Shown: positions 1 to 6,598, counted from the first letter of the stretch. The stretch is DNA of 8,737 nucleotides from Patescibacteria group bacterium UBA918 (GCA_002293845.1 DBEA01000005.1:1-8737), one strand, 5' to 3'. Notes: generated by a model from the letters alone, not told the origin. Translations and numbers: made by a program.

Positions 1-22
1 ACGCTGACGGTGCACTGAGTGA

Positions 23-42
23 GCCGCGCGCCCCCGCGCGGC
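23..42. repeat. GC-rich perfect hairpin (8-bp stem, 4-nt loop)
   Basis: GCCGCGCG is followed by CCCC and then CGCGCGGC, an exact inverted repeat. No T-run follows on the plus strand, so it is not a standard intrinsic terminator. It could be the end of an upstream transcription unit or a structural element of the same kind as the other short-looped hairpins in this window. Bases 1-60 otherwise show no identifiable gene; a frame ending at TGA 16-18 could be the tail of an upstream gene, but too little is visible. Confidence 0.6.
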
Positions 43-60
43 CGGCGAGGGGCAGTCCGG

Positions 61-89
61 TTCATCATTTATGGTGTATCATTTATAAT
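61..89 (+). promoter_or_regulatory. Sigma-70-type promoter of the surface protein-glyQS-metG operon
   Basis: A perfect -10 box TATAAT lies at 84-89. TTCATC at 61-66 is a weak -35 candidate with 17-bp spacing. Transcription would start about 7 nt after the -10 box, at or next to the ATG at 97, so the first message is probably leaderless or nearly so. No Shine-Dalgarno sequence fits between the -10 box and the ATG. Confidence 0.65.
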
Positions 90-96
90 CTAAGTC

Positions 97-2013
97 ATGG
101 CCGACAAGCGTTCTACAGAACAACTTGATAATTTACGCGACCGCCTGTATGCGCGTGGCGAGACTCCGCGTCCACATGAGCGCGTCAGCATTAAAGCCGG
201 TTCAGCCTCCGACGTGCGACCCAAGCCGGCCTTGGATGATGTCGGAATGCGGCCGCTCGAAGAGCCAGTGGCACCAGAAGTTGACGCGATCGCGGCAGGC
301 TTCGAGGAGCCCAAACCTCGTCGCAGTTACCGCAAGGCGCTACTCATGACCGCTATCGGCTTCTTCGCTTTGTCGGTGCTGGTCTCGAGCGTCTATCTGG
401 TGTTGGGAAAGAACACGGTCTCTGGAAGCAACATCGTACTCAACGTTTCCGGCCCTTTCACGCTCGGTGGCGGCGATGTCCTTGACCTGCAAGCATCCAT
501 TACCAATCAAAATTCTGTCGCTATCGAGTCGGCTACTCTCGTGGTCTCGTATCCTGCCGGCACTCGTTCCGCCGATGACTCGGGCAAGGAGTTGTTCACC
601 GAAAGGATACCGCTAGATTCCAGCATTGCTTCCGGAGAGACTCGTAACGTGTCAGTTAAGGCTCGGGTGTTCGGCGAGGAGAATCAGGAAGCGGAGGTCA
701 AGGTCAGCGTGGAATATCGGGTCACAGGCAGTAGCGCTACCTTGGTCAAGGAAGCCGCCGCTCACCGTTTCAAAATCAGTCATGCTCCGGTTACTCTAAA
801 GGTGGAAGCGGAAAAAACCATATCTTCCGGTCAAGAGACCACTGTGAAGATCGTCGTTACTTCGAATTCGTCGGCGCCGATAAAAGATCTGATGGTCAAG
901 GCCGAATACCCCACCGGTTTTGATTTCAGTCGATCGGAGCCGGCACCGGTCTCGGGCCGCAACGTTTGGCGGTTGGACGAGCTTAAGCCTGAAGAGAGCG
1001 TCACGATCGAGGTCACTGGCGTCATAGTCGGTACCAAATCGGATAAGTACGTAATGAAGTACTCGGTCGGGGCGGCCGGAGATCGCAATCCGAACGATAT
1101 AGCGTCCTTATTGGCGGTGGGGGACACCGAATTCACGCTGGAGGATCCGTTTTTTGACATCGACGTGTCCATCAATAACAGCGATAACGGAACCGTATCC
1201 ATCGCTCCGGATTCTCAGGCCACTGTTTTTATCGACGTCAAAAACACTTTGGACACCCCGGTATATGACGCCCTGGTGGAGATCAAGCTCTCCGGTAATG
1301 CCCTCCCTGATACGAATGTATTGACGAATATCGGTTACTACGACTCAAATACTCGCACGATCCGCTTCGATAGCGGTTCTGCCGGCGGACTGCGCCGTTT
1401 GAACCCAGGTTCGAGCGAGCGACTGAGTTTCAGTTTGCGTCCGTCCACTTCGGGTCTGGAAACGCCGCAGGTCGTACTCGAGGTCTCGGCATCGGCTCGC
1501 AGGGTGTCGGAGACTAATGCCAGAGAGACCATAGCCGGCACGATCGAACGCACGGTCAAAATTGAGAGTCGTCCGACCATCAACGCTACGTTGGTAACTG
1601 CCGCGAGCGGGCCAGTGCCCCCGGTAGTGGGCAAGGAGACGATCTACGAAGTGCTTTGGAAGATCACTAATTCCGCCAACAGTATTTCGGGAGCAGTGGT
1701 GACCGCGGTCTTGCCGACCTATGTGGAGTGGAAAGGGAGCGGAAGCGGTTCAGGTGCTTGGAGTTATAACCCGTCGACCCGCACCGTCGAGTGGCAGGCT
1801 GGAAGCGTGAATTCCGGCGCGTCAGCTAGCGGTACCTTCCGGGTCTCTCTCTTGCCAAGTAGCTCGCTTGTTGGTAGAACACCTACGTTGGTAGAGGCCG
1901 CGCATATGAAGGCCACGGACAATTTCACTAGCGCGCTGCTTAGACAATCGTCGAGCGATGTGACAACCGAGCTCGGCGGTCAGCGCAACAGCGGGGTGGT
2001 GCAGTCGAATTAA
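97..2013 (+). CDS. Membrane-anchored extracellular protein with tandem beta-sandwich (DUF11/Ig-like) domains
   Basis: The function is unknown; the architecture suggests a cell-surface stalk or adhesin-like protein. Residues 1-80 are polar and cytosolic and end in the basic patch RRSYRK. Residues 81-104 form one hydrophobic membrane helix, predicted N-in/C-out. The rest (about 110-625) is Ser/Thr/Val-rich beta-strand sequence that I read as roughly four similar units, starting near 112, 231, 353 and 494. These carry phrases such as VVSYPAGT, KAEYPTGF and AVLPTYVEW, typical of DUF11/CARDB-like repeats. There are no cysteines, no catalytic motif and no sorting signal. The start is fixed by the -10 box only 7 bp upstream. 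The gene heads an operon: glyQS begins 18 bp after its stop. Co-transcription with tRNA synthetases need not mean a functional link. The domain family is inferred from pattern, not from a search. Confidence 0.8.
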   Translation: MADKRSTEQLDNLRDRLYARGETPRPHERVSIKAGSASDVRPKPALDDVGMRPLEEPVAPEVDAIAAGFEEPKPRRSYRKALLMTAIGFFALSVLVSSVYLVLGKNTVSGSNIVLNVSGPFTLGGGDVLDLQASITNQNSVAIESATLVVSYPAGTRSADDSGKELFTERIPLDSSIASGETRNVSVKARVFGEENQEAEVKVSVEYRVTGSSATLVKEAAAHRFKISHAPVTLKVEAEKTISSGQETTVKIVVTSNSSAPIKDLMVKAEYPTGFDFSRSEPAPVSGRNVWRLDELKPEESVTIEVTGVIVGTKSDKYVMKYSVGAAGDRNPNDIASLLAVGDTEFTLEDPFFDIDVSINNSDNGTVSIAPDSQATVFIDVKNTLDTPVYDALVEIKLSGNALPDTNVLTNIGYYDSNTRTIRFDSGSAGGLRRLNPGSSERLSFSLRPSTSGLETPQVVLEVSASARRVSETNARETIAGTIERTVKIESRPTINATLVTAASGPVPPVVGKETIYEVLWKITNSANSISGAVVTAVLPTYVEWKGSGSGSGAWSYNPSTRTVEWQAGSVNSGASASGTFRVSLLPSSSLVGRTPTLVEAAHMKATDNFTSALLRQSSSDVTTELGGQRNSGVVQSN

Positions 2014-2031
2014 TAGATCAAACATTACAGA

Positions 2032-3423
2032 ATGGCGGATACAGACAACAAGATGGAGAAGATCGTGTCGCTCGCGAAGCGTCGAGGTTTCGTCTATCCG
2101 GGATCGGAGATCTATGGCGGTCTGGCTGGCATCTACGATTTCGGACCACGGGGCGTTGAGTTGATGAACAATATCAAGCGCGCCTGGTGGAAGGCGCACG
2201 TGTACGACAAAGAAAACTACTTTGGTCTGGATTCCGGTATGTTCAAACACCCGCGCGTTTGGGAAGCGAGCGGACACGTCGGAGGTTTTTCCGACCCTTT
2301 GGCAGAGTGCAGGGAGTGCAATACTCGCATCCGCGTCGATAAGGAGCTTGCTAATGTCGGCGTCGTGGCCGACGAAAAGATGAGTATCGAAGAGATCAAC
2401 GCTCTCTTCGATGCGAACCGTGAGTCGATAGCTTGTCCTAAATGCGGTGCTAAGAATTTTTCTGAAGCACGCGCTTTCAATCTGCTAGTGAAGTCGAACC
2501 TCGGTGATTTCACCTCGGATGGGGGTGAACCGGTATATCTCCCAGGCGAAGCTTGCCAAGGTATATACCTCGATTACAAGAACATCGTCGACACGATGCA
2601 ACCCAAGATGCCCTTCGGCGTCGCTCAGATAGGCAAGGCTTTTCGTAACGAGATATCGCCTCGTAATTTCCTGTTTCGTACCCGTGAGTTCGAACAAGCC
2701 GACACGCAGGTTTTCGTGCGACCGAATGAGAACAAGGAACTCTACGAAGAGATCAAACGCGACCGCTGGAATTGGTACGTGAACGGATTAGGTATCGATG
2801 AGAGCAAGTTGCGTTGGAAACAACACGAAAACCTGGTTTTTTACGCCGCTGACGCCTGGGACATCGAGTACGAGTTCCCGACCGGTTTCGACGAACTTGA
2901 AGGTATTCATGACCGCACGAATTACGACCTCACTCAGCATCAGGAGTTTTCCGGCACCGACTTGCGCTACACTGATCCGGAGACGGGCGAGAAGTACATT
3001 CCTTGGATATTGGAAACGTCGGTCGGTCTCGGGCGCATGTTTTTGGCCGTCCTCTCCGATGCTTACCATGAAGAAGAGATGGACGGGGAGACGCGAGTGG
3101 TGCTTCGACTGAAGCCGGATTTGGCTCCGGTGCGGGTCGCGGTTTCGCCGCTGTTGCGCAATAAGTCGGAGCTGGTGGAGAAGGCGAGGGAAGTCTATAA
3201 GATGTTGAAGCAAGAGTTCGGCAACGTCGCTTGGGACGACAACGGCAACATCGGCAAACGCTATCGTCGTCAGGACGAGATCGGCACGCCGTACTGCGTG
3301 GTCATCGACTTCGATACTCTTGGTGAGAATCCGTCGCTTCTCGATACCGTCACCGTTCGCGATCGCGACACTGGCGAGCAACAGCGGGTCGCTATTTCGG
3401 AATTGATCTCTGTTTTGAAATAG
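2032..3423 (+). CDS. glyQS: Glycyl-tRNA synthetase, dimeric (alpha2) class II type
   Basis: It charges tRNA-Gly with glycine using ATP, in the cytosol. Its 463 residues match the single-chain alpha2 enzyme, not the separate alpha and beta subunits of E. coli. Class II motifs are clear: motif 2 at about 204-222 (FRNEISPRN followed by FRTREFEQ) and motif 3 at about 328-336 (ETSVGLGRM). The glycine pocket segments DIEYEFPTGFDELEGIHDR (277-295) and FSGTDLRY (306-313) are present. C93, C96, C135 and C138 form two CxxC pairs in the insertion, probably a zinc site. The C-terminal anticodon-binding domain covers about 365-463. One oddity is the family LRPETAQG segment, which reads LPGEACQG at 170-177. 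ATG 2032 is used here; ATG 2053 (Met8) is a possible later start, and neither has a Shine-Dalgarno sequence. It lies in an operon with metG, which begins 2 bp after its stop. Confidence 0.96.
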   Translation: MADTDNKMEKIVSLAKRRGFVYPGSEIYGGLAGIYDFGPRGVELMNNIKRAWWKAHVYDKENYFGLDSGMFKHPRVWEASGHVGGFSDPLAECRECNTRIRVDKELANVGVVADEKMSIEEINALFDANRESIACPKCGAKNFSEARAFNLLVKSNLGDFTSDGGEPVYLPGEACQGIYLDYKNIVDTMQPKMPFGVAQIGKAFRNEISPRNFLFRTREFEQADTQVFVRPNENKELYEEIKRDRWNWYVNGLGIDESKLRWKQHENLVFYAADAWDIEYEFPTGFDELEGIHDRTNYDLTQHQEFSGTDLRYTDPETGEKYIPWILETSVGLGRMFLAVLSDAYHEEEMDGETRVVLRLKPDLAPVRVAVSPLLRNKSELVEKAREVYKMLKQEFGNVAWDDNGNIGKRYRRQDEIGTPYCVVIDFDTLGENPSLLDTVTVRDRDTGEQQRVAISELISVLK

Positions 3424-3425
3424 GT

Positions 3426-4868
3426 ATGTCACAGAAAAAAGCCCGATACCTTACCACCACTCTGCCGTACGTGAACGCCGATCCACATATCGGCTTCGCG
3501 ACCGAGGTGGTGGTGGCCGACGCGTTGGCGCGGTACTGGCGGCTCATGGGCCACGAGGTTTTTTTCAACACTGGCACCGACGAGCACGGTCAGAAGATCG
3601 CCGGCAAGGCCGACGAGAAGGGACAGTCACGGCAAGAATATGTAGACCATTTCGCGGGGGAGTTCAAGAAGTTAGGCACGGCCCTTGATCTCTCCTTCGA
3701 CCGTTTCATTCGCACCACCGACCCCGATCATAAGGCGGCGGCGCAGGCCATCTGGCGGAAGTGTCTGGAGAACGGCGATATCTATAAAAAGAAATACAAA
3801 GGTCTCTACTGCGTCGGCGACGAGATGTTCCTACGCGACTCCGACCTCGTCGATGGCCGCTGTCCGAATCATCCGAACATGGAGCCACAGGTGGTGGAGG
3901 AGGAAAACTACTTTTTCGCGCTGTCGAAGTATCAGGACTATCTCCAAGAGTATCTAGGGAAACCCGGAGTCATCGAACCGGAGTGGCGTCGTCTCGAGGC
4001 TTTGAAGTTCGTGGAGAGCGGCCTGGAGGATTTCTCCATCTCCCGCGAACGCGCGCGCCTCGATTGGGGAATCGACGTGCCGGACGATGAAAATCAGGTC
4101 ATGTATGTGTGGTTCGACGCGCTCTCAAACTACATCTCCACGCTCGGTTGGCCCGAAGACAAAGACGGCAACTTCAAGAAGTTTTGGGAAGAAGGGGAGA
4201 CGACCCAGTTGGCCGGGAAGGACCAGGTGCGTTTCCAGTCGATCATGTGGCAGGCGATGCTAAAGAGTGCCGGTGTGAAAGCTACCGACCGGGTCGTTTA
4301 CCACGGTTTCATCACTTCCGGCGGACAGAAAATGTCGAAGTCCTTGGGTAATGTCATCAGCCCTTATGATCTCGTCACCCGCTACGGCACCGAAGCCACG
4401 CGATATCTTTTGTTGCGCCATGTGCATCCGTTCGAAGATTCCGATATCACCACCGGGCGTCTGGATGAACTCTATACTGCCGGTCTGGTGAACGGCCTCG
4501 GCAACCTCGTGGCTCGTGTCATGAAAATGGCTGAGACACATATGGAAGGCCCCATAGATAGACCCGAGCCGTCCGGCTTCGATCGAGAATATCTCGAAGC
4601 TTTGGATTCGTTCAATATCCAAACCGCTTGCGATTTCATTTGGCGCAAGGTGGGGGAAATGGACGAGCGCATTACTACCGAAGCACCTTTCAAGTTGGTA
4701 AAAACCGACTTGGAAAAGGCTAAAACGATAATTAGGGAACTTGTTCGCGAACTATATATAGTCGGGCGCATGTTGCATCCGATAATGCCTCAAACCTCCA
4801 CAGCTATCAAAGAGGCGGTTCTTGCCAACAAAAAACCGGAGAATCTATTTACACGACTAGACCAATAG
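3426..4868 (+). CDS. metG: Methionyl-tRNA synthetase, short form
   Basis: It attaches methionine to initiator and elongator tRNA-Met. It is a class I enzyme with the first signature as PHIGFA (20-25; HIGF in place of HIGH) and the KMSKS loop at 302-306 (QKMSKSLGN). YVWFDALSNYIS (227-238) and the TGTDEHGQKI segment (49-58) are typical MetRS sequence. The zinc-knuckle region carries C129, D132, C146 and H149; the usual C-x2-C/C-x2-H arrangement thus has Asp in place of the second Cys. The alpha-helical anticodon-binding domain occupies about 345-470. At 480 residues it lacks the C-terminal EMAP/Trbp111-like tRNA-binding extension found in longer MetRS. The ATG is separated from the glyQS stop by two bases, indicating translational coupling. 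It is the last gene of the operon; a palindromic terminator begins 12 bp downstream. Confidence 0.96.
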   Translation: MSQKKARYLTTTLPYVNADPHIGFATEVVVADALARYWRLMGHEVFFNTGTDEHGQKIAGKADEKGQSRQEYVDHFAGEFKKLGTALDLSFDRFIRTTDPDHKAAAQAIWRKCLENGDIYKKKYKGLYCVGDEMFLRDSDLVDGRCPNHPNMEPQVVEEENYFFALSKYQDYLQEYLGKPGVIEPEWRRLEALKFVESGLEDFSISRERARLDWGIDVPDDENQVMYVWFDALSNYISTLGWPEDKDGNFKKFWEEGETTQLAGKDQVRFQSIMWQAMLKSAGVKATDRVVYHGFITSGGQKMSKSLGNVISPYDLVTRYGTEATRYLLLRHVHPFEDSDITTGRLDELYTAGLVNGLGNLVARVMKMAETHMEGPIDRPEPSGFDREYLEALDSFNIQTACDFIWRKVGEMDERITTEAPFKLVKTDLEKAKTIIRELVRELYIVGRMLHPIMPQTSTAIKEAVLANKKPENLFTRLDQ

Positions 4869-4879
4869 GTTACCGATCG

Positions 4880-4929
4880 ATCGGTTAAAAAATAACATAC
4901 GGTTAACCGTATGTTATTTTTTAACCGAT
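4880..4929. terminator. 50-bp perfect palindrome: bidirectional terminator with repressor-operator core
   Basis: The 25-nt left arm (4880-4904) is the exact reverse complement of the right arm (4905-4929), centred on GGTT|AACC. The transcript would fold as a long stem ending in a TTAA turn and followed by a run of U on either strand, so it can terminate metG (plus) and yerC (minus). It overlaps the yerC stop codon (4921-4923). The central TACGGTTAACCGTA is identical to the two elements upstream of yerC and tatD, so it may also bind the repressor. A second palindrome, ACCGATCGATCGGT (4872-4885), overlaps its left edge. Confidence 0.8.
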
Positions 4930-5331
4930 TCTTTTTAAGACCGATTTCCACCTGCCTCGGCCGCGAGGCGGCATACCAGCTCGCAATACTATTTCTAACA
5001 TTCGCCAAAATTTTTCGTATTCTTCGCGGCGTTTGGTTATAAAGTCGACGATTGCTTGGTAACGGCCATTTTCAAAATCGTGGTGTATCGATTCCGCCGT
5101 ACTAGGGCTTAGCTTCAAGAGTTGAGCTACACGGTAGGGAGAATTGTCCTCGATGAACATGACTACTGCCGCCAGTCTTTTCGTGAGCATGATTTTTTCC
5201 TCTTCGCCGAGTAGTTCATTGAAAAATTTAGCAGACGAGGATTTATCTAATCTGGCAATCACGGCATTGAGTTGCGCGTATAGTCTCGAAAATTCCTTCC
5301 GCGGCAGTTTTTGTTTTGAAACGTTGGTCAT
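4921..5331 (-). CDS. TrpR/YerC-YecD family transcriptional repressor
   Basis: This is a DNA-binding regulator of the Trp-repressor-like superfamily (TrpR/YerC/YecD). It has 136 residues. LLGEEEKIMLTKRL (40-53) is the conserved helix before the reader head. The helix-turn-helix spans about 65-90, with YRVAQLLKLSPSTAESIHHD. The helical N-terminus (10-40) resembles the TrpR dimerisation segment. A basic C-terminal tail (122-134, PRGRGRWKSVLKR) is an addition relative to TrpR. Tryptophan sensing cannot be inferred: no trp gene is in view, and YerC relatives are not known to need it. The gene is divergent from tatD and convergent with metG. Two palindromes with the core TACGGTTAACCGTA lie between it and tatD, one only 7 bp upstream of its ATG, which argues for autoregulation. 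No Shine-Dalgarno sequence is evident. Confidence 0.88.
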   Translation of the reverse strand: MTNVSKQKLPRKEFSRLYAQLNAVIARLDKSSSAKFFNELLGEEEKIMLTKRLAAVVMFIEDNSPYRVAQLLKLSPSTAESIHHDFENGRYQAIVDFITKRREEYEKFWRMLEIVLRAGMPPRGRGRWKSVLKRIG

Positions 5332-5338
5332 CTTATAT

Positions 5339-5352
5339 TACGGTTAACCGTA
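5339..5352. promoter_or_regulatory. Putative YerC-like operator O1 (yerC proximal)
   Basis: The 14-bp perfect palindrome TACGGTTAACCGTA is centred between 5345 and 5346 and ends 7 bp before the yerC ATG. The same core occurs at 4904/4905 and 5443/5444. The TTAA centre with flanking half sites resembles the E. coli TrpR operator layout (CTAGTTAACTAG). A repressor bound here would block yerC transcription or early elongation. Function is inferred from position and repetition. Confidence 0.7.
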
Positions 5353-5408
5353 TGTTAAATAATGTTCTGTTTCGGGAGTAAAGACATCGAGTATTGCGGC
5401 GCGTAGCT

Positions 5409-5437
5409 TTCGCAGACGTTTTAGTCGAAAATATAAT
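5409..5437 (+). promoter_or_regulatory. tatD promoter
   Basis: TTCGCA (5409-5414, four of six bases matching the -35 consensus), a 17-bp spacer and a perfect TATAAT (5432-5437). The -10 box is the left edge of operator O2, so repressor binding would occlude RNA polymerase. The predicted start near 5444 leaves a leader of about 50 nt before the tatD ATG. Confidence 0.6.
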
Positions 5438-5455
5438 ACGGTTAACCGTATTATA
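5432..5455. promoter_or_regulatory. Putative YerC-like operator O2 with two divergent -10 boxes
   Basis: A 24-bp perfect palindrome is centred between 5443 and 5444 with core TACGGTTAACCGTA, flanked symmetrically by TATAA. By symmetry it contains TATAAT on both strands (5432-5437 plus, 5450-5455 minus). The plus-strand box has an acceptable -35 for tatD. The minus-strand box could serve yerC, but I see no good -35 for it. O1 and O2 centres are 98 bp apart, so cooperative binding or looping is possible. Confidence 0.7.
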
Positions 5456-5495
5456 ACGAGTTTTGAAGACATGATATGCTGTTTTGTGAATAACC

Positions 5496-6362
5496 ATGAG
5501 CGAGATCAAATACATCGACACGCATGCGCACGTGAACATCAATGCCTTTAAAGACGACTATCAGGCGGTGATCTCCAAGTGCGCGGATGAAGGAGTAGCG
5601 ATCGTGAACGTCGGTACGCAACAGGATACCAGCAAGAGAGCGGTGGAGTTGGCGATGGAGGCCGACAATTGCTTCGCAATTGTCGGCCTCCATCCGGTCC
5701 ACACCAGCGCCAGCTATCACGACGAACAAGAACTTGGAGAAAACATGAAAGGTTTTACTAGCCGGGGCGAGAAGTTCGACGCGGCTTACTACCGTGAATT
5801 GGTCCGCAATGAAAAAGTGGTGGCGATCGGCGAGTGCGGCTTGGATTATTATCGTCTCCAAACCGACACCAAGGCCGTTCAGGAAGAAGCTTTCGTCGCG
5901 CAAATAGAGTTAGCGAACGAGCTTGGTTTGCCGCTCATGATCCATACGCGCGACGCAAAGGGGAATAGCGCCTCGGCCAAGGCCGAGGCGGGCGTGGGCA
6001 ATGTGTACGACGACACTTACGAAATTTTGAAAACGCACGCCAAGGTGCCGGGCAACGTCCACTTTTATGCCGGCACCTGGGAGCAGGCCCGGAAATTCTT
6101 CGATATTGGCTTTACCGTCTCTTTCACCGGGGTCATCACCTTTGCCAAAGATTATGAAGAAGTAGTGAGGAGCGCGCCGCTGTCGATGATCCATGCCGAG
6201 ACCGACTGTCCGTACGTGGCGCCGGTGCCGTACCGCGGACAACGCTCGGAACCTTGGATGGTCAAAGAGGTTTATAAAAAGATCGCCGAGATCCGCGGCG
6301 AGGATGAGGAGGTTGTCAGGGCGCAGCTGGTTGAAAACTCAAAAAGGTTATATCGAATATAA
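5496..6362 (+). CDS. tatD: TatD family metal-dependent hydrolase (DNase-like)
   Basis: It is a TIM-barrel amidohydrolase of the TatD/YcfH family, whose characterised members are metal-dependent DNases. Ligand positions are all present: HAH (H10, H12) after YIDT, E113 in GECGLDYYR, H150 in MIHTRD, H189 in VHFYAGT, and D237 in HAETDCPY. VGLHPVH (63-69) is the conserved VGxHP segment. At 288 residues it is longer than the usual ~260, with extra sequence at about 74-97 and 155-170. The second insertion encodes SASAKAEAG and coincides with a perfect DNA hairpin; another, larger hairpin covers residues 53-67. No Shine-Dalgarno sequence precedes ATG 5496. It is divergent from the yerC-like gene and lies behind operator O2. 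It converges on the tmRNA terminator, which overlaps its stop codon by two bases. Confidence 0.93.
   Translation: MSEIKYIDTHAHVNINAFKDDYQAVISKCADEGVAIVNVGTQQDTSKRAVELAMEADNCFAIVGLHPVHTSASYHDEQELGENMKGFTSRGEKFDAAYYRELVRNEKVVAIGECGLDYYRLQTDTKAVQEEAFVAQIELANELGLPLMIHTRDAKGNSASAKAEAGVGNVYDDTYEILKTHAKVPGNVHFYAGTWEQARKFFDIGFTVSFTGVITFAKDYEEVVRSAPLSMIHAETDCPYVAPVPYRGQRSEPWMVKEVYKKIAEIRGEDEEVVRAQLVENSKRLYRI
5654..5694. repeat. 19-bp perfect hairpin inside tatD
   Basis: The arm at 5654-5672 is the exact reverse complement of 5676-5694, with a TTC loop of three bases. It lies fully in the coding frame: the right arm encodes the conserved VGLHP segment, and the left arm encodes the preceding MEADN. See the findings for possible origin. 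Confidence 0.9.
5969..5990. repeat. 10-bp perfect hairpin in a tatD insertion
   Basis: CGCCTCGGCC, then AA, then GGCCGAGGCG. It encodes SAKAEA within residues 159-165, part of a stretch that seems extra relative to usual TatD proteins. Confidence 0.8.
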
Positions 6363-6398
6363 GAAAAGGGATGATTTGGAGTCGGACCAAATCATCCC
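6361..6398 (-). terminator. Rho-independent terminator of the tmRNA transcript
   Basis: On the minus strand GGGATGATTTGG and CCAAATCATCCC form a perfect 12-bp stem around a 7-nt loop (6380-6386), followed directly by TTTTCTT (6367-6361). On the plus strand the stem is followed by GC-rich sequence, so it is a minus-strand terminator. The T-run overlaps the last two bases of the tatD stop codon. Confidence 0.9.
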
Positions 6399-6499
6399 CC
6401 GCGGCGCCAACGAGGCCGCTGAAATTAGGTGGAGGTTTCTGTTGCCAGGTACCTCCGAACCCCGCCTCAAGGTGCTACCCTTAGAGGGCTTCTCACGCG

Positions 6500-6598
6500 T
6501 TAAGCGTGCCCAGCGACGCCCATGCGGGCGAGGCCGAGTTTCGCGAGAAAGGCGGGGATACCGCCATTCTCGCCAGCAGTGTCATTTTCGACATTTGT
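6500..6598 (-). other. Candidate tmRNA tag-peptide reading frame
   Basis: Aligning the PK1-to-tag region with E. coli (GCA AAC GAC GAA AAC) gives ACA AAT GTC GAA AAT here, an open frame of 32 codons from 6598 to TAA at 6502-6500. The peptide begins TNVENDTAGENGG and ends LARMGVAGHA. It is much longer than common 10-14-residue tags and does not end in LAA. The resume codon is uncertain: CCG at 6601 or GTC at 6592 are in the same frame. The stop in the helix 5 loop supports the frame. Confidence 0.55.
6543..6573. repeat. Strong hairpin within the tmRNA tag region
   Basis: On the minus strand GCGAGAA pairs exactly with TTCTCGC, and inside it GGCGG pairs with CCGCC around a short loop. It sits in the middle of the proposed tag frame, where most tmRNAs are unstructured. 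Confidence 0.75.

Noticed and set aside
2788..3432. 214-codon minus-strand open frame opposite glyQS
   Set aside because: It is entirely antisense to conserved GlyRS sequence, with no promoter or family features.
4880..5455. CRISPR-like or mobile-element repeats from the recurring palindromes
   Set aside because: The three copies are unevenly spaced, fully palindromic and tied to promoters or gene ends; there are no spacers, transposase or target duplications.
6494..6594. Alternative tag frame beginning ATG TCG AAA and ending at TGA
   Set aside because: Its stop falls in the helix 5 stem, not in the loop, and it loses the match to the E. coli resume region; kept only as a less likely option.
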